Origin: CAUYXS01 sp965248495
Lineage (GTDB): Bacteria; Chloroflexota; Dehalococcoidia; Lucifugimonadales; Australimonadaceae
Length of the DNA: 64,000 nt
Direction of reading: 5' to 3'
Assembly: GCA_965248495.1 (NCBI GenBank)
Contig: CBDFJL010000003.1
Coordinates: forward strand, 1,674,001-1,738,000
Positions 24,340 through 32,720 of the stretch are shown one piece after another (position 1 is the first letter of the stretch; each line of letters starts with the position of its first letter). The notes beneath the pieces are model-generated. The model ran no database searches. It worked only from the letters and a program-made list of their open reading frames with translations, and was not told the DNA's origin. The translations under genes and the position numbers were made by a program.

Positions 24340-24413
24340 GCGGCTAACCCCGGGAGCAAGGCTGCCAAACCCAGGGAGGGCTAGGCGGCCAACCGGGAGC
24401 TAGGCGACCAATT
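24331..24413. repeat. degenerate ~20-bp tandem repeat, four copies
   Basis: Units begin GGGAGCTAGGCGGCTAACCC (24331), then GGGAGCAAGGCTGCC (24352), AGGGAGGGCTAGGCGGCC (24374) and CGGGAGCTAGGCGACC (24395). The first unit contains the YbjQ stop codon; the last overlaps the 3' end of the opposite-strand gene. Confidence 0.75.
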
Positions 24414-24651
24414 GGAGCCGGCGGCTGCGGAGGGGGCGGGGACGGCGGCTGTCGTGCCGGTTCGCGACGACTGCGGCGAGCGTCTCGGTGGAGGTCGCGA
24501 GGGCGCTCCAGTGAGGCAGGCGGACGCCGTGGATGCATTCGATGGTCTGGTCATCCCAGTTCACCATCCAGCGCTCCCCGGTGGCCTCGGCCAGCCGGAC
24601 GGTGGCCTGGCTGATGTCACTGGCTGATGGAGACTCGACGCGTGTGCTCAT
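24400..24651 (-). CDS. hypothetical protein, 83 residues
   Basis: Start ATG 24651, with AGGAGAGCGG upstream. The core (VRLAEATGERWMVNWDDQTIECIHGV) looks like a compact small domain, followed by LPHWSALATSTETLAAVVANRH and a basic tail that runs into the tandem array at 24395-24413. The tail may therefore be altered by repeat expansion. No family is recognised. Confidence 0.5.
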   Translation of the reverse strand: MSTRVESPSASDISQATVRLAEATGERWMVNWDDQTIECIHGVRLPHWSALATSTETLAAVVANRHDSRRPRPLRSRRLQLVA

Positions 24652-24806
24652 TTCCGCTCTCCTCACGTTCTCGCTCCCCGCGAGTTGCGGCGTATTCTGG
24701 GTCGCCGCCTACCACCGAGCATCGTCCTTTGGTCCGACCCATCGCGCCCGATGGTCCGGAACCGTTGACGCGTACCTCAGGGTAGCCGTGGAATAGTGCC
24801 GTCGCT

Positions 24807-24846
24807 TCAGGGTCAACCCTCAAAGCGGCCTCAGGGTCAACCCTCA
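24807..24846. repeat. 16-bp direct repeat, each copy a small palindrome
   Basis: TCAGGGTCAACCCTCA occurs at 24807-24822 and 24831-24846. Each copy contains AGGGT-CA-ACCCT. It lies downstream of the EVE gene and upstream of the 83-residue gene, so it could be a terminator pair or an operator. A CTCAGGGT fragment also occurs near 24777. Confidence 0.7.
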
Positions 24847-24881
24847 GTCCAGGGAGGGGACGCCTGCTGGGGCGACCGACG

Positions 24882-25346
24882 CTAGCGGGGCGTTCCGGCC
24901 ATGCGCACGATGGTCTCGAACTCGGTGGGCCTGACCGGTTGGACGGACAGGCGCCCCTGGTGTAACAGGACCATGTCGCTGAGCTCGGGGACCGTCTTGA
25001 CCTCGTTAAGCGAGACCTCGCGGGCCAGCTTCTCCCGCGGGGCGATGTCCACCATGTACCAAAGCGGCTTGTCGGGCGTGCTCTTGGGGTCCGGGTGGTC
25101 GGAGGCGGGGTCCCACGCCGTGTGATCGGGGTAGCCGTCGCGGACCACCTCCGCGATGCCCACCACGGCCGTCGGCTTGGCGTTGCTGTGGTAGAAGAGC
25201 ACCAGGTCTCCGGTCTTGATCGCGTCCCGCAACAGGTTCCGGGCCGTGAAGTTGCGGACCCCGTCCCACTCGGCGACCTCGTCCCGCACGAGGTCGTCCC
25301 AGGAGTAGGCGCCGGGCTCCGACTTGAACAGCCAGTGGTTGGGCAT
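24882..25346 (-). CDS. EVE domain protein (PUA-like, modified-base reader)
   Basis: 154 residues from ATG 25346 (GAGGACC upstream). The EVE pattern is complete: HWLFKSEPGAYSWDDL, WDGVRNFTARNLLR, KTGDLVLFYHSN, GIAEVV, DHTAWDP and LWYMVDI. EVE domains belong to the PUA-like superfamily, bind modified cytosines or nucleotides, and resemble human THYN1. No restriction or modification gene is adjacent, so a housekeeping role is more likely than defence. Confidence 0.93.
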   Translation of the reverse strand: MPNHWLFKSEPGAYSWDDLVRDEVAEWDGVRNFTARNLLRDAIKTGDLVLFYHSNAKPTAVVGIAEVVRDGYPDHTAWDPASDHPDPKSTPDKPLWYMVDIAPREKLAREVSLNEVKTVPELSDMVLLHQGRLSVQPVRPTEFETIVRMAGTPR

Positions 25347-25442
25347 GGCAATGGTCCTCCGTCGCGAGCGCGCAGTATACGACCGGGTATCGTGTAGCAT
25401 CTGTTACCGGCCCACCAGGCCGCAGACTGCATCCCGGAGCGA

Positions 25443-26180
25443 GTGAGCGTGACAGACTCGATCATCGAAGCGCATAACGTCGTCAAAGTGTACGAGACGG
25501 GGGGCCTCGAAGTGCGTGCGCTGCAGGGCGTGAGCCTCACTATCGACCGCGGCGAGATGGTCGCCATCATGGGCCCGTCAGGGTCCGGCAAGACGACCCT
25601 TCTGAACACCTTTTCCGGCATCGACGACGTGACGTCGGGCGAAGTGATGATCGATAACGCCGCGATTCATGAGATGTCGGACAAGGCCCGAACGCGCTAC
25701 CGGGCCCTGAACATGGGTTTCGTGTTCCAGTCCTTCAACCTGCTGCCGGTACTCTCCGCCGTCGAGAACATCGAGCTGCCGCTTCTCCTCGTGGGCGTCG
25801 ACCCGCGAGAGGCCCGTGCCCGGGCGCGAGATCTGCTCGCGCAGGTCGGGCTCGAAGACCAGGCCGGTAAGCGGCCGGCCGTGATGTCCGGCGGTCAGCA
25901 GCAGCGCGTGACCGTCGCGCGGTCCCTCGCGGCGCGCCCGGCCATTGTCTGGGCCGATGAGCCGACGGGTGCGCTCGATAGCGAGACCTCGCGCGAGATC
26001 ATGGACCTGCTCTGCGACCTCAACGAGCGCGAGGGGCAGACCTTCGTCCTCGTCACGCACGACGCCGGTGTGGGCGCCCGCGCGGGACGGCTCGTGCGCA
26101 TGCGCGACGGTCAGATTGAGAGCGACACCCCGCAGAACGGCTCGCGCGCGGCCCAGAGCCCGGCGAACCCGGGCGCCTAG
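25443..26180 (+). CDS. ABC transporter ATP-binding protein (MacB/LolD type)
   Basis: 245 residues with Walker A GPSGSGKTT, Q-loop FQSFNLLP, signature MSGGQQQRV, Walker B AIVWADEPTGALD and switch VTHD. The FNLLPVLSAVENIELPL stretch is typical of MacB/LolD/FtsE-like ATPases paired with FtsX-fold permeases. GTG 25443 or GTG 25449 may be the start. The permease gene begins eight bases after its stop codon, so the pair forms one mechanotransmission-type transporter. Confidence 0.93.
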   Translation: MSVTDSIIEAHNVVKVYETGGLEVRALQGVSLTIDRGEMVAIMGPSGSGKTTLLNTFSGIDDVTSGEVMIDNAAIHEMSDKARTRYRALNMGFVFQSFNLLPVLSAVENIELPLLLVGVDPREARARARDLLAQVGLEDQAGKRPAVMSGGQQQRVTVARSLAARPAIVWADEPTGALDSETSREIMDLLCDLNEREGQTFVLVTHDAGVGARAGRLVRMRDGQIESDTPQNGSRAAQSPANPGA

Positions 26181-26188
26181 GCTCGCTA

Positions 26189-29100
26189 GTGGAATCACTG
26201 TTCGGGATCCCCATCGGTCCACTGACGACGGCGTTCGTTGTCGTTCTCCTCATCGCTACGGCAATCATGGCCGTCGTTGCGCTCAGGAATCGCGTGATCT
26301 TCAAGATGGCGGTGCGCAATATCCCGCGGCGCCGAGCCCAGACGGTGTTGATCATCCTGGGCCTCATGCTCGCGACCCTGCTGTTCTCATCCTCCTTCGC
26401 GACGGGCGATACGCTGGCGCACTCCATCCGCGTGCAGGCGCTCGAACGCATCGGCTTCGTGGACGAGATGCTGTTCTCGTCGGAGCTGGACGAGACGGGA
26501 CAAGCCCTATACTTCGACCAGGGGCTCGTCGAGCGCTTCCGGGAGGCGTTGGCAGACGCCCCTGTCGACGGTATCGCTCCTGCGGCCCAGGAGACTGTGC
26601 CAGCGGTTGCAGAGGGCAGCGGACGCAGCGAGCCCCGGGTGGACGTACTGGGCTTCGACCCGGCGCAGATGTCCGGGTTCGACGCGCTCGAAACAGCCGA
26701 TGGCGACGTCCTCGACCTCAACGCGCTACGGCAGGGGCAGACCTACCTCAGCGAGGAGGCCGCCGCCAATCTGGGCGTCACGCCCGGTGATCGGGTGCTG
26801 ATGTTCTTCGGTGAGGAGCCCACGAGCATCGAGGTTGCGGGCATCTACGCCACCGGTGCGAACCCGGCCGACCCGGAGTCCGCCGTCATGCGGCTGGACC
26901 ACATGCTGGAGATACTCGGCGAGCCGGGCAAGGCGCGCGTGATCCTGGTGAGCAATAGCGGCGGGCTTCTCAAGGGCGCCGAGTCGACAGCAGAGGTAGT
27001 TGAGGCGCTGGAGGATGTCAACGAGGAGCTGGGATTCGAGGTGTGGGAGCTCAAGCAGGACGCGCTCGACGAGGCCGACGCAGTTGGCAGCGCCTTCGCC
27101 ACCATCTTCCTCGTCTTCGGCAACTTCTCGATCATGGCCGGCGTGCTGCTGATCTTCCTGATCTTCGTCATGCTCGCCGCTGAGCGAAAGCGCGAGCTGG
27201 GTGTCACACGCGCGGTCGGTGGGCAGCGCGGCGATATCGTGCGGCTGTTCACCTTCGAGGGTGCGCTCTACGCCGTCGCCTCAGCCGCGGTAGGCAGCGT
27301 TCTCGGTGTGCTGGTCGGCCTGGGCGTCGTGCGGATCATCGCCTCCGCCATCGGCAACATCGAGGAATTCGACCTCATCATCAGCTTCGCCTTCCGGTGG
27401 CAGAGCCTGGTACTGGCGTTCACGCTGGGGATGGTCACCACGTTCGTCGTCGTCCTGTTTTCGGCTGGCCGCGTGAGCGCGTTGAACATCGTGCGCGCGA
27501 TCCGCGACATCCCGGAGCCGCCGGGTCAGCGCGCCCGGCTGCGGACGCTGCTCCGAGAGCCATTCGCTCGCCTCCGCCAAGGGTTCGGGCGCCTGCTGCG
27601 TGGGGATGTCCGCGGGCTGGGAACGATGACGTTCGGCACGTGGGCGGCATCGATGAGGCTGGCTTGGGCGACGGTCATGGCGGGGTGGGGGGCAATCGTC
27701 CTCGGCCTGCTGGTCACCCTGTTGGGGATCTCGTCCAAGGAGTTCTCGCTGTTCATGCTGGGCACGTCGCTCGTGATCATCGGCGCGCCGCTTGCCCTAC
27801 GCCACACGTTCAACTTGGCCGACAGGCCGGCCTACACCGCCGCGGGCCTGGGCCTCGTCGTCTGGTGGCTGCTGCCCTTCGATTTGGTCGAGGCGGTCTT
27901 CTCGGATTTCGCCCAGGGGATCGAGATGTTCATCCTGTCTGGAGTCATGCTGGTCCTCGGCGCCGTGTGGACTGTGATGTACAACTCGGACATCCTGCTC
28001 GGCGCCTTGCTGCGCATCTTTGGCCGCAGCCGGGCGCTGGCGCCGGTGCTCCGAACGTCGATCGCGTATCCCATGGCGGCCCGGTTCCGCACCGGCATGG
28101 CGCTGGCGATGTTCTCGTTGGTGGTCTTCACGCTGGTCGTGATGGGGTTCATCGTCGCCGGCTTCACCTCGGCGTTCGACGACACGCGCCGCATATCCGG
28201 TGGCTTCGACGTGAGCGCGAACGTCGGCCTCTCGAACCCCATCGGCGATCTGGAGGCGGCGGTAGCCGAGGCAGGCGCGCTGGACGCCACCAACTTCGAG
28301 GCCGTCGGCTCGCTGACGGGGTTGCCCGTCAAGGTGCGCCAGGTCGGCGTGATCGAGGAGGAGAAGGACCTCAAGGACTGGTTCATCACCGGTGTGGACG
28401 AGGTGTACGTCGATACGGTGACGTACACGTTCCAGCTGCGGGACGCGCGTTTCGCGAGTGACGCGGCCGTCTGGGAGGCCCTGAAGACGGAGCCGAACGT
28501 CATAGTTGTTAACGCGGAGCTGGTGCCGGCCCGCTCCGACTTCGACGTCGGAGACGTCGACTTCTTCCGATTCGAGGGGTTCTACCGCGACGACGAGACG
28601 CTGCCCGAGGTCTACATCGAGGCGTTCGATTTCGCGGAAGGAACGAGTGTCCGCCTACGCGTCATCGGCATCCTCGAGGAGGCAGCCTTCTTCGCCAACA
28701 CCATGATCACGAGCCCCGCGAACCTGGCCCCGCTCGCCCCCGTGGAGATACCGACGCTGCGCTACGCCATCCGCCTCGCGGACCCGACGCAAGCCGACGC
28801 AGTGGTGACCGCGCTCGAGGATGCGTTCGTCGAGAACGGGCTGCGGGCCGACTCGCTCGAGGAGCTGGTACGCGAGATAACGCAGGTGAACCTGACGTTC
28901 AACCGGCTGATCCAGGGCTTCATGGCCTTGGGGTTGGTCGTCGGTATCGCGGCCCTCGGCGTCATCTCCGCCCGGTCCGTCGTCGAGCGCCGCGGGCAGA
29001 TCGGCGTGCTCCGCGCCATCGGCTTCCAGCGCAACATGGTGCAGCTGTCCTTCATGATGGAGTCGTCGTTCATCGCGCTGCTGGGCATCGCCCTCGGCAT

Positions 29101-29299
29101 CGCGCTGGCCTCCGGCCTATCGGTGGGGATCATCCGCAGTATCGCCGAGGACGTTGACGGCGTGAGCTACCAGTTCCCGTGGCTGACCGTGATCCTCGTC
29201 GTCGTGGTCGCCTACGGTGCTTCGTTGCTGATGACGTTCCTGCCTGCCCGTCAGGCGGCCAACGTCTACCCGGCTGAGGCACTCCGCTTCGCCGAGTAG
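26189..29299 (+). CDS. FtsX/MacB-type ABC transporter permease, large
   Basis: 1036 residues, GTG start. An N-terminal helix, then a second (VLIILGLMLATLLFSSSFA), precede a large extracellular MacB_PCD-like domain (about 70-290). An FtsX three-helix unit (about 300-430) includes ERKRELGVTRAVGGQRGDI. A middle membrane block and a second soluble domain follow. The final FtsX unit (about 900-1036) carries ERRGQIGVLRAIGFQRNMV and ends PARQAANVYPAEALRFAE. Such permeases drive periplasmic events, for example lipoprotein or peptide export. The duplicated FtsX layout resembles large Gram-positive and chloroflexotal forms. Confidence 0.93.
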   Translation: MESLFGIPIGPLTTAFVVVLLIATAIMAVVALRNRVIFKMAVRNIPRRRAQTVLIILGLMLATLLFSSSFATGDTLAHSIRVQALERIGFVDEMLFSSELDETGQALYFDQGLVERFREALADAPVDGIAPAAQETVPAVAEGSGRSEPRVDVLGFDPAQMSGFDALETADGDVLDLNALRQGQTYLSEEAAANLGVTPGDRVLMFFGEEPTSIEVAGIYATGANPADPESAVMRLDHMLEILGEPGKARVILVSNSGGLLKGAESTAEVVEALEDVNEELGFEVWELKQDALDEADAVGSAFATIFLVFGNFSIMAGVLLIFLIFVMLAAERKRELGVTRAVGGQRGDIVRLFTFEGALYAVASAAVGSVLGVLVGLGVVRIIASAIGNIEEFDLIISFAFRWQSLVLAFTLGMVTTFVVVLFSAGRVSALNIVRAIRDIPEPPGQRARLRTLLREPFARLRQGFGRLLRGDVRGLGTMTFGTWAASMRLAWATVMAGWGAIVLGLLVTLLGISSKEFSLFMLGTSLVIIGAPLALRHTFNLADRPAYTAAGLGLVVWWLLPFDLVEAVFSDFAQGIEMFILSGVMLVLGAVWTVMYNSDILLGALLRIFGRSRALAPVLRTSIAYPMAARFRTGMALAMFSLVVFTLVVMGFIVAGFTSAFDDTRRISGGFDVSANVGLSNPIGDLEAAVAEAGALDATNFEAVGSLTGLPVKVRQVGVIEEEKDLKDWFITGVDEVYVDTVTYTFQLRDARFASDAAVWEALKTEPNVIVVNAELVPARSDFDVGDVDFFRFEGFYRDDETLPEVYIEAFDFAEGTSVRLRVIGILEEAAFFANTMITSPANLAPLAPVEIPTLRYAIRLADPTQADAVVTALEDAFVENGLRADSLEELVREITQVNLTFNRLIQGFMALGLVVGIAALGVISARSVVERRGQIGVLRAIGFQRNMVQLSFMMESSFIALLGIALGIALASGLSVGIIRSIAEDVDGVSYQFPWLTVILVVVVAYGASLLMTFLPARQAANVYPAEALRFAE

Positions 29300-29378
29300 T
29301 GCGTTTCTCAGGCCGTCGTTGCGCTATCCGCCCAACACGAACGCGGCTAGGATGCGGGCGCATCCGGCTGGAGAGAGC

Positions 29379-29960
29379 ATGGAAAGCCACGCTACGCCTG
29401 CGCACCATCACCAATTGAGGATCAGCCCCCAGGTCTGGGTGCCGCTGGCCGGTGCGGCGGTCTTTTCCGTCGCGATCACGGTCGTCCTCGTGGTGTACCG
29501 GGAGGCGCTCCAGGGCCTTGGAGACTGGAGCTACGCCGGGGCGTTCCTGATCATGCTGATCAACAACGCCACGATCATCCTGCCGGCGTTTGGTCAGGCG
29601 TTCATCATCGCCGTGGCGGAGACGCTGAACCCGTTTCTTCTCGCGCTGGTGGGGGGTGCCGGGGCGGCAATCGGCGAGCTCACGGGCTACATCCTGGGTG
29701 CCAGCGGGCGCCGGGTGATGAACCGCACCACCTTCATTCAGCGGTTGCCGGCGTTCCCGCCCCGGCTCATGGGCCCCTTGTTGCTGCTGTTCGCCGCCAC
29801 GCCGTTGCCGTTCGACATCGCGGGCCTCTCCGCCGGGTCGCTGCACTACCCCTTGTGGCGGTTCCTAGCCTGGGTGTCGGTGGGCAAGATCATCAGCACG
29901 CTGGCGCTTGCCTACCTCGGGATCCTCAGCGTGGACTGGGTCGACGGCTGGTTTCGGTAG
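29379..29960 (+). CDS. VTT-domain (DedA/YqaA-like, SNARE-associated) membrane protein
   Basis: 193 residues from ATG 29379 (GGAGAGAGC upstream). The first helix is about 20-45. A VTT-like core follows, with ATIILPAFGQAFIIAVAETLNPFLLALVGGAGAAIGELTGYILGASGR (the conserved G-xx-IGE-xx-GY pattern), then TPLPFDIAGLSAG and a last helix. The family includes lipid scramblases or flippases. Its stop codon abuts that of the convergent DUF3105 gene with no base between. Confidence 0.85.
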   Translation: MESHATPAHHHQLRISPQVWVPLAGAAVFSVAITVVLVVYREALQGLGDWSYAGAFLIMLINNATIILPAFGQAFIIAVAETLNPFLLALVGGAGAAIGELTGYILGASGRRVMNRTTFIQRLPAFPPRLMGPLLLLFAATPLPFDIAGLSAGSLHYPLWRFLAWVSVGKIISTLALAYLGILSVDWVDGWFR

Positions 29961-30551
29961 CTAACCGCCCTGGCGGCAGAGCCCAGCCTCGGGGCCGAGC
30001 TCGCCCCGGTACGCCTCGATGAACTCGCGCAGCAGTATCTCGTCGAAGCGGTCGAGCTCCAACGTTCTGCCCCAGACCGTCGCGACCATCGTGAAGTCCA
30101 TGTCGCCGTAGGTGCCTGCGACGAGGCACGTATCGCCGAGATCGCGTACGAGCCGGTTCACGTCGCCCGCCAGCTCAGGGTCGTCGGGCTGATACCACAG
30201 GACCACGGAGCCGTGCTCCATGTTGTGGACGACCGCCTCCTTCACCAAGGGCGCGCCGAGGTGACCCGATGGCGATTGGATGGCCAGGTGGTTGCCGGAC
30301 GTGGGCGGGTCGGAGTTGTAGACGTAGGGAGGTGAGTGAACGCCCCGGAGCTGAGGGATCGTGCGTCCGAGATCCGAGCCGCCTCCCTGAAGCAGCACAA
30401 CGAGGATGACAGCCGCGACCAGGGCCACGCCGCCGGCGAGGGCGTACAGCCGGTTGCGGGTCCGTTTCCGGCTGCGTGCGTCCTGCCGTCGCTCTCGGGA
30501 TGCCTGTGCTCGCTGTGAGCCTTCGCGCCGCCGTCGCCGTTGCTCTGCCAC
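29961..30551 (-). CDS. DUF3105 family membrane-anchored protein
   Basis: 196 residues. The very basic N-terminus (about 1-33) is followed by one transmembrane helix (about 35-55). The extracytoplasmic DUF3105 domain contains YNSDPPTSGNH, HNMEHGSVVLWYQP and a C-terminal DFTMVATVWGR. The conserved His residues (TSGNH and HNMEHG) suggest metal binding, though the function is unknown. It is common in Actinobacteria and Chloroflexota. Confidence 0.88.
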   Translation of the reverse strand: MAEQRRRRREGSQRAQASRERRQDARSRKRTRNRLYALAGGVALVAAVILVVLLQGGGSDLGRTIPQLRGVHSPPYVYNSDPPTSGNHLAIQSPSGHLGAPLVKEAVVHNMEHGSVVLWYQPDDPELAGDVNRLVRDLGDTCLVAGTYGDMDFTMVATVWGRTLELDRFDEILLREFIEAYRGELGPEAGLCRQGG

Positions 30552-30580
30552 GTGTCGTCAACCTGCCTCTGTAGGGTGGT

Positions 30581-30755
30581 GGCCTCGACGCGAGTGGTGA
30601 ACTCTCGCTCTCAGCCGTGCAGGCCGCACGAGGAAAGGAGCTCGTGCTGACCTCGTGGTGAGCGGAGAGCTTGCCCTCAGCCCGGTCCGTACCGGCCTCG
30701 CGGCCAGTAGAACTCACTCTCAATCTAGCCCGCGCTGGCCTCGCGGCGAGTACAA
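30581..30755. repeat. degenerate repeats between ccdA and DUF3105 genes
   Basis: A GGCCTCGnnGCGAGT-type box recurs at 30581, 30649, 30694 and 30737. Copies 1-3 are followed by a GAACTC/CTCTCA or CCCTCA segment. Spacings are 68, 45 and 43. Copies are imperfect; the region otherwise holds no gene. Confidence 0.45.
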
Positions 30756-30769
30756 AATGTTCGTCGTCG

Positions 30770-31687
30770 TTAGGCGAGCCCCAGCGTATCCAGCAACCCG
30801 CCGATGGTCAACCAGTAGTAGACGATGAAGGCCCCTGCCAGTACCAGCATGACGGCGCTGACGGGCTGGACGTAGGGCAGCGCCTTGCGGAGCAGGCCCA
30901 CCATCGCGCCTCGGAAGATCGCCATGCTCAAGGTCAGCGCCAGAATGACGCTGCCCATGCCGAGCCCGTAAAGCGCGAACTGCAACATCGAGCTCCCGAA
31001 GGTGCTCGCGGTGACTGTGCTCCCGACCACCGCGAGGAAGATCGGTAGCGTGCAGCTCAGCGATGCCATGCCGTAGCCAAGGCCAAAGGCGAAGTAGCCG
31101 CGGGCGCCTCCACGGCTGGCGTCGCCCATGCGCGTGGAGAGCTGGCTGCCGAGGGCCGTGTAGATCTTGCCACCACCGACCATGTATGCGCCCGCCACGG
31201 CGAGCAGGATGCCCACGCTGAAGCCGATCCAAGGGAAGAAGCTTGCGATGCTCCTTGCACCCAGCGTGATGGGGAGCCCGATGGCGGCGAACATGAGCAC
31301 GAAGCCGAGAGTGACGATGGCTCCTACCGTCACGGCGCGGCGGAGCCGGTCCGTGGCGTGCTCGCTATCGCTGGTGCCGTCGCCGAGATAGAGGCCGAGG
31401 TAGGCGGGCAGCATGGCGAACCCGCAGGGATTCACCGACGAGACCATTCCCGCGCTGAAAGCGAAGCCCAGCGGAAACAGCGTGCTGACCCGTTCCAGGA
31501 AGCCGCCGGAGGAAGAGGACAACGACTCGACGTTGCCGACCACGGAGCCGACGCTCGAGCCGGTGGCGATGGCGCCGCCGAATGCGGCGCCCAGCGCGGT
31601 GACTAGCAGCACCGCGGGCCAGAACAGGGCCCGTGCCAGCGACGGTCGCGGGCCGAGCCCGACATCTCCTGCGAGCGATCCTGCCAT
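30770..31687 (-). CDS. ccdA: CcdA/DsbD-like thiol-disulfide transmembrane protein
   Basis: 305 residues. A hydrophobic N-terminal segment leads to a six-helix CcdA core. The two redox cysteines are in NPCGFAMLPAYL and LSCTLPIFL. The protein carries reducing equivalents across the membrane for cytochrome c maturation or thioredoxin-like partners. A c-type cytochrome is encoded at 8468, but no other maturation gene is near. The N-terminal 80 residues, Ser/Gly-rich, extend beyond the usual family length. Confidence 0.9.
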   Translation of the reverse strand: MAGSLAGDVGLGPRPSLARALFWPAVLLVTALGAAFGGAIATGSSVGSVVGNVESLSSSSGGFLERVSTLFPLGFAFSAGMVSSVNPCGFAMLPAYLGLYLGDGTSDSEHATDRLRRAVTVGAIVTLGFVLMFAAIGLPITLGARSIASFFPWIGFSVGILLAVAGAYMVGGGKIYTALGSQLSTRMGDASRGGARGYFAFGLGYGMASLSCTLPIFLAVVGSTVTASTFGSSMLQFALYGLGMGSVILALTLSMAIFRGAMVGLLRKALPYVQPVSAVMLVLAGAFIVYYWLTIGGLLDTLGLA

Positions 31688-31757
31688 GGGGTCTCTCAGC
31701 GCTCCTGCTCTAAGGCTACCAACCGCTCTGCTGTCCGCTCAACTGTATAGCCCCTCA

Positions 31758-31964
31758 TCAGACCCAGCGGTTTTTGATCGCCAGCGTGAACAGGACGAAC
31801 AGCGAAGGCATCAGCACCGCGACGATATTCCAATGGACGGTGCGCCCGAGCACCGGGTTGATGAGTGCGCTCACCACCGTGGCGACGGCGACGATCGCCG
31901 CTGCGGTCACGATGGCGGACGTCCACGTCCTGCGCCGGGTTGCCTGTGATTGTTTGCTGGCCAT
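31758..31964 (-). CDS. small two-helix membrane protein, 68 residues
   Basis: A basic N-terminus (MASKQSQATRRRTWTS) is followed by a helix IVTAAAIVAVATVVSALINP, a short polar loop with a His-Trp pair, and a second helix IVAVLMPSLFVLFTLAI. No family is recognised. It lies between ccdA and modB on the same strand and could belong to either unit. Confidence 0.6.
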   Translation of the reverse strand: MASKQSQATRRRTWTSAIVTAAAIVAVATVVSALINPVLGRTVHWNIVAVLMPSLFVLFTLAIKNRWV

Positions 31965-32060
31965 TCGCCTCTCTCTACGCGCTGGGCGCCGTCACGGCTT
32001 TCCCAGGCACCCTCTCAGATGCGCTGGCGCACCTCTCGGATGCTGCGGCCCGGGGGTGGC

Positions 32061-32720
32061 CTACCACCGGCGCCCCTTCGCGAGAGTGCCGATGGCGACG
32101 ATGATACCCATGGTGACCAGCGAGAGCGTCAGCGCCAGCACTTCAGCGTCGTTTGCACGGCCCGACAGGACTGCATCGTAGATCGCGATGGGCATGGTCC
32201 GCGTCTGCCCAGGCACGCTGCCCGCGACCAGGAGCGTTGCGCCGAACTCCCCCATGGCACGGGCAAGCGCCATGGCGACCCCGGCCGCCAGGGAGGGCCA
32301 CGCCAGCGGCACCGTTACATGGAGGAACACCGACCACTCGTTGCCTCCGTGGGAGCGCGCCGCCTCCTCCAACTGCCGGTCAACGGACTCGAAGCCCGCC
32401 TGCGCGGAGCGGATAAGGAACGGAGCCGAGACGATAAATGCCGCCAGTGCGGCGCCGGTCCAGTGGAACACGGGGGAGAAGCCGAACAGATCGTCCAAGA
32501 GACCCCCGATGAAGCTCCTTCGCCCAACGGCCTGGAGCAGGTAGTACCCCAGGACCGTCGGAGGGAGCAGCATGGGCAGCAGGACGAATGCAGAGGCGAG
32601 CTGACGCCCGCGGAAGCGCTTGCGTGCGAGGAGCCAGGCCAGGGGCAGGCCCACCACGAGCGCGAGCGCCGTGCTAGTAAGGCCAACCTGAAGACTGAGC
32701 CTGAGGGCCGACCAGTCCAT
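32061..32720 (-). CDS. modB: molybdate ABC transporter permease
   Basis: 219 residues with five to six membrane segments. The EAA loop reads EEAARSHGGNEWSVFLHVTVPLAWPSLAAG, and ARAMGEFGATLLVAG is the typical ModB/CysW motif following it. The start overlaps the modA stop by one base (TAATG), so translation is coupled. No modC ATPase gene is in the window; the nearest ABC ATPase (25443) is of a different type. Confidence 0.93.
   Translation of the reverse strand: MDWSALRLSLQVGLTSTALALVVGLPLAWLLARKRFRGRQLASAFVLLPMLLPPTVLGYYLLQAVGRRSFIGGLLDDLFGFSPVFHWTGAALAAFIVSAPFLIRSAQAGFESVDRQLEEAARSHGGNEWSVFLHVTVPLAWPSLAAGVAMALARAMGEFGATLLVAGSVPGQTRTMPIAIYDAVLSGRANDAEVLALTLSLVTMGIIVAIGTLAKGRRW

Noticed and set aside
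24882..25346. EVE protein as part of a defence island
   Set aside because: No restriction, modification or nuclease partner lies on either side.
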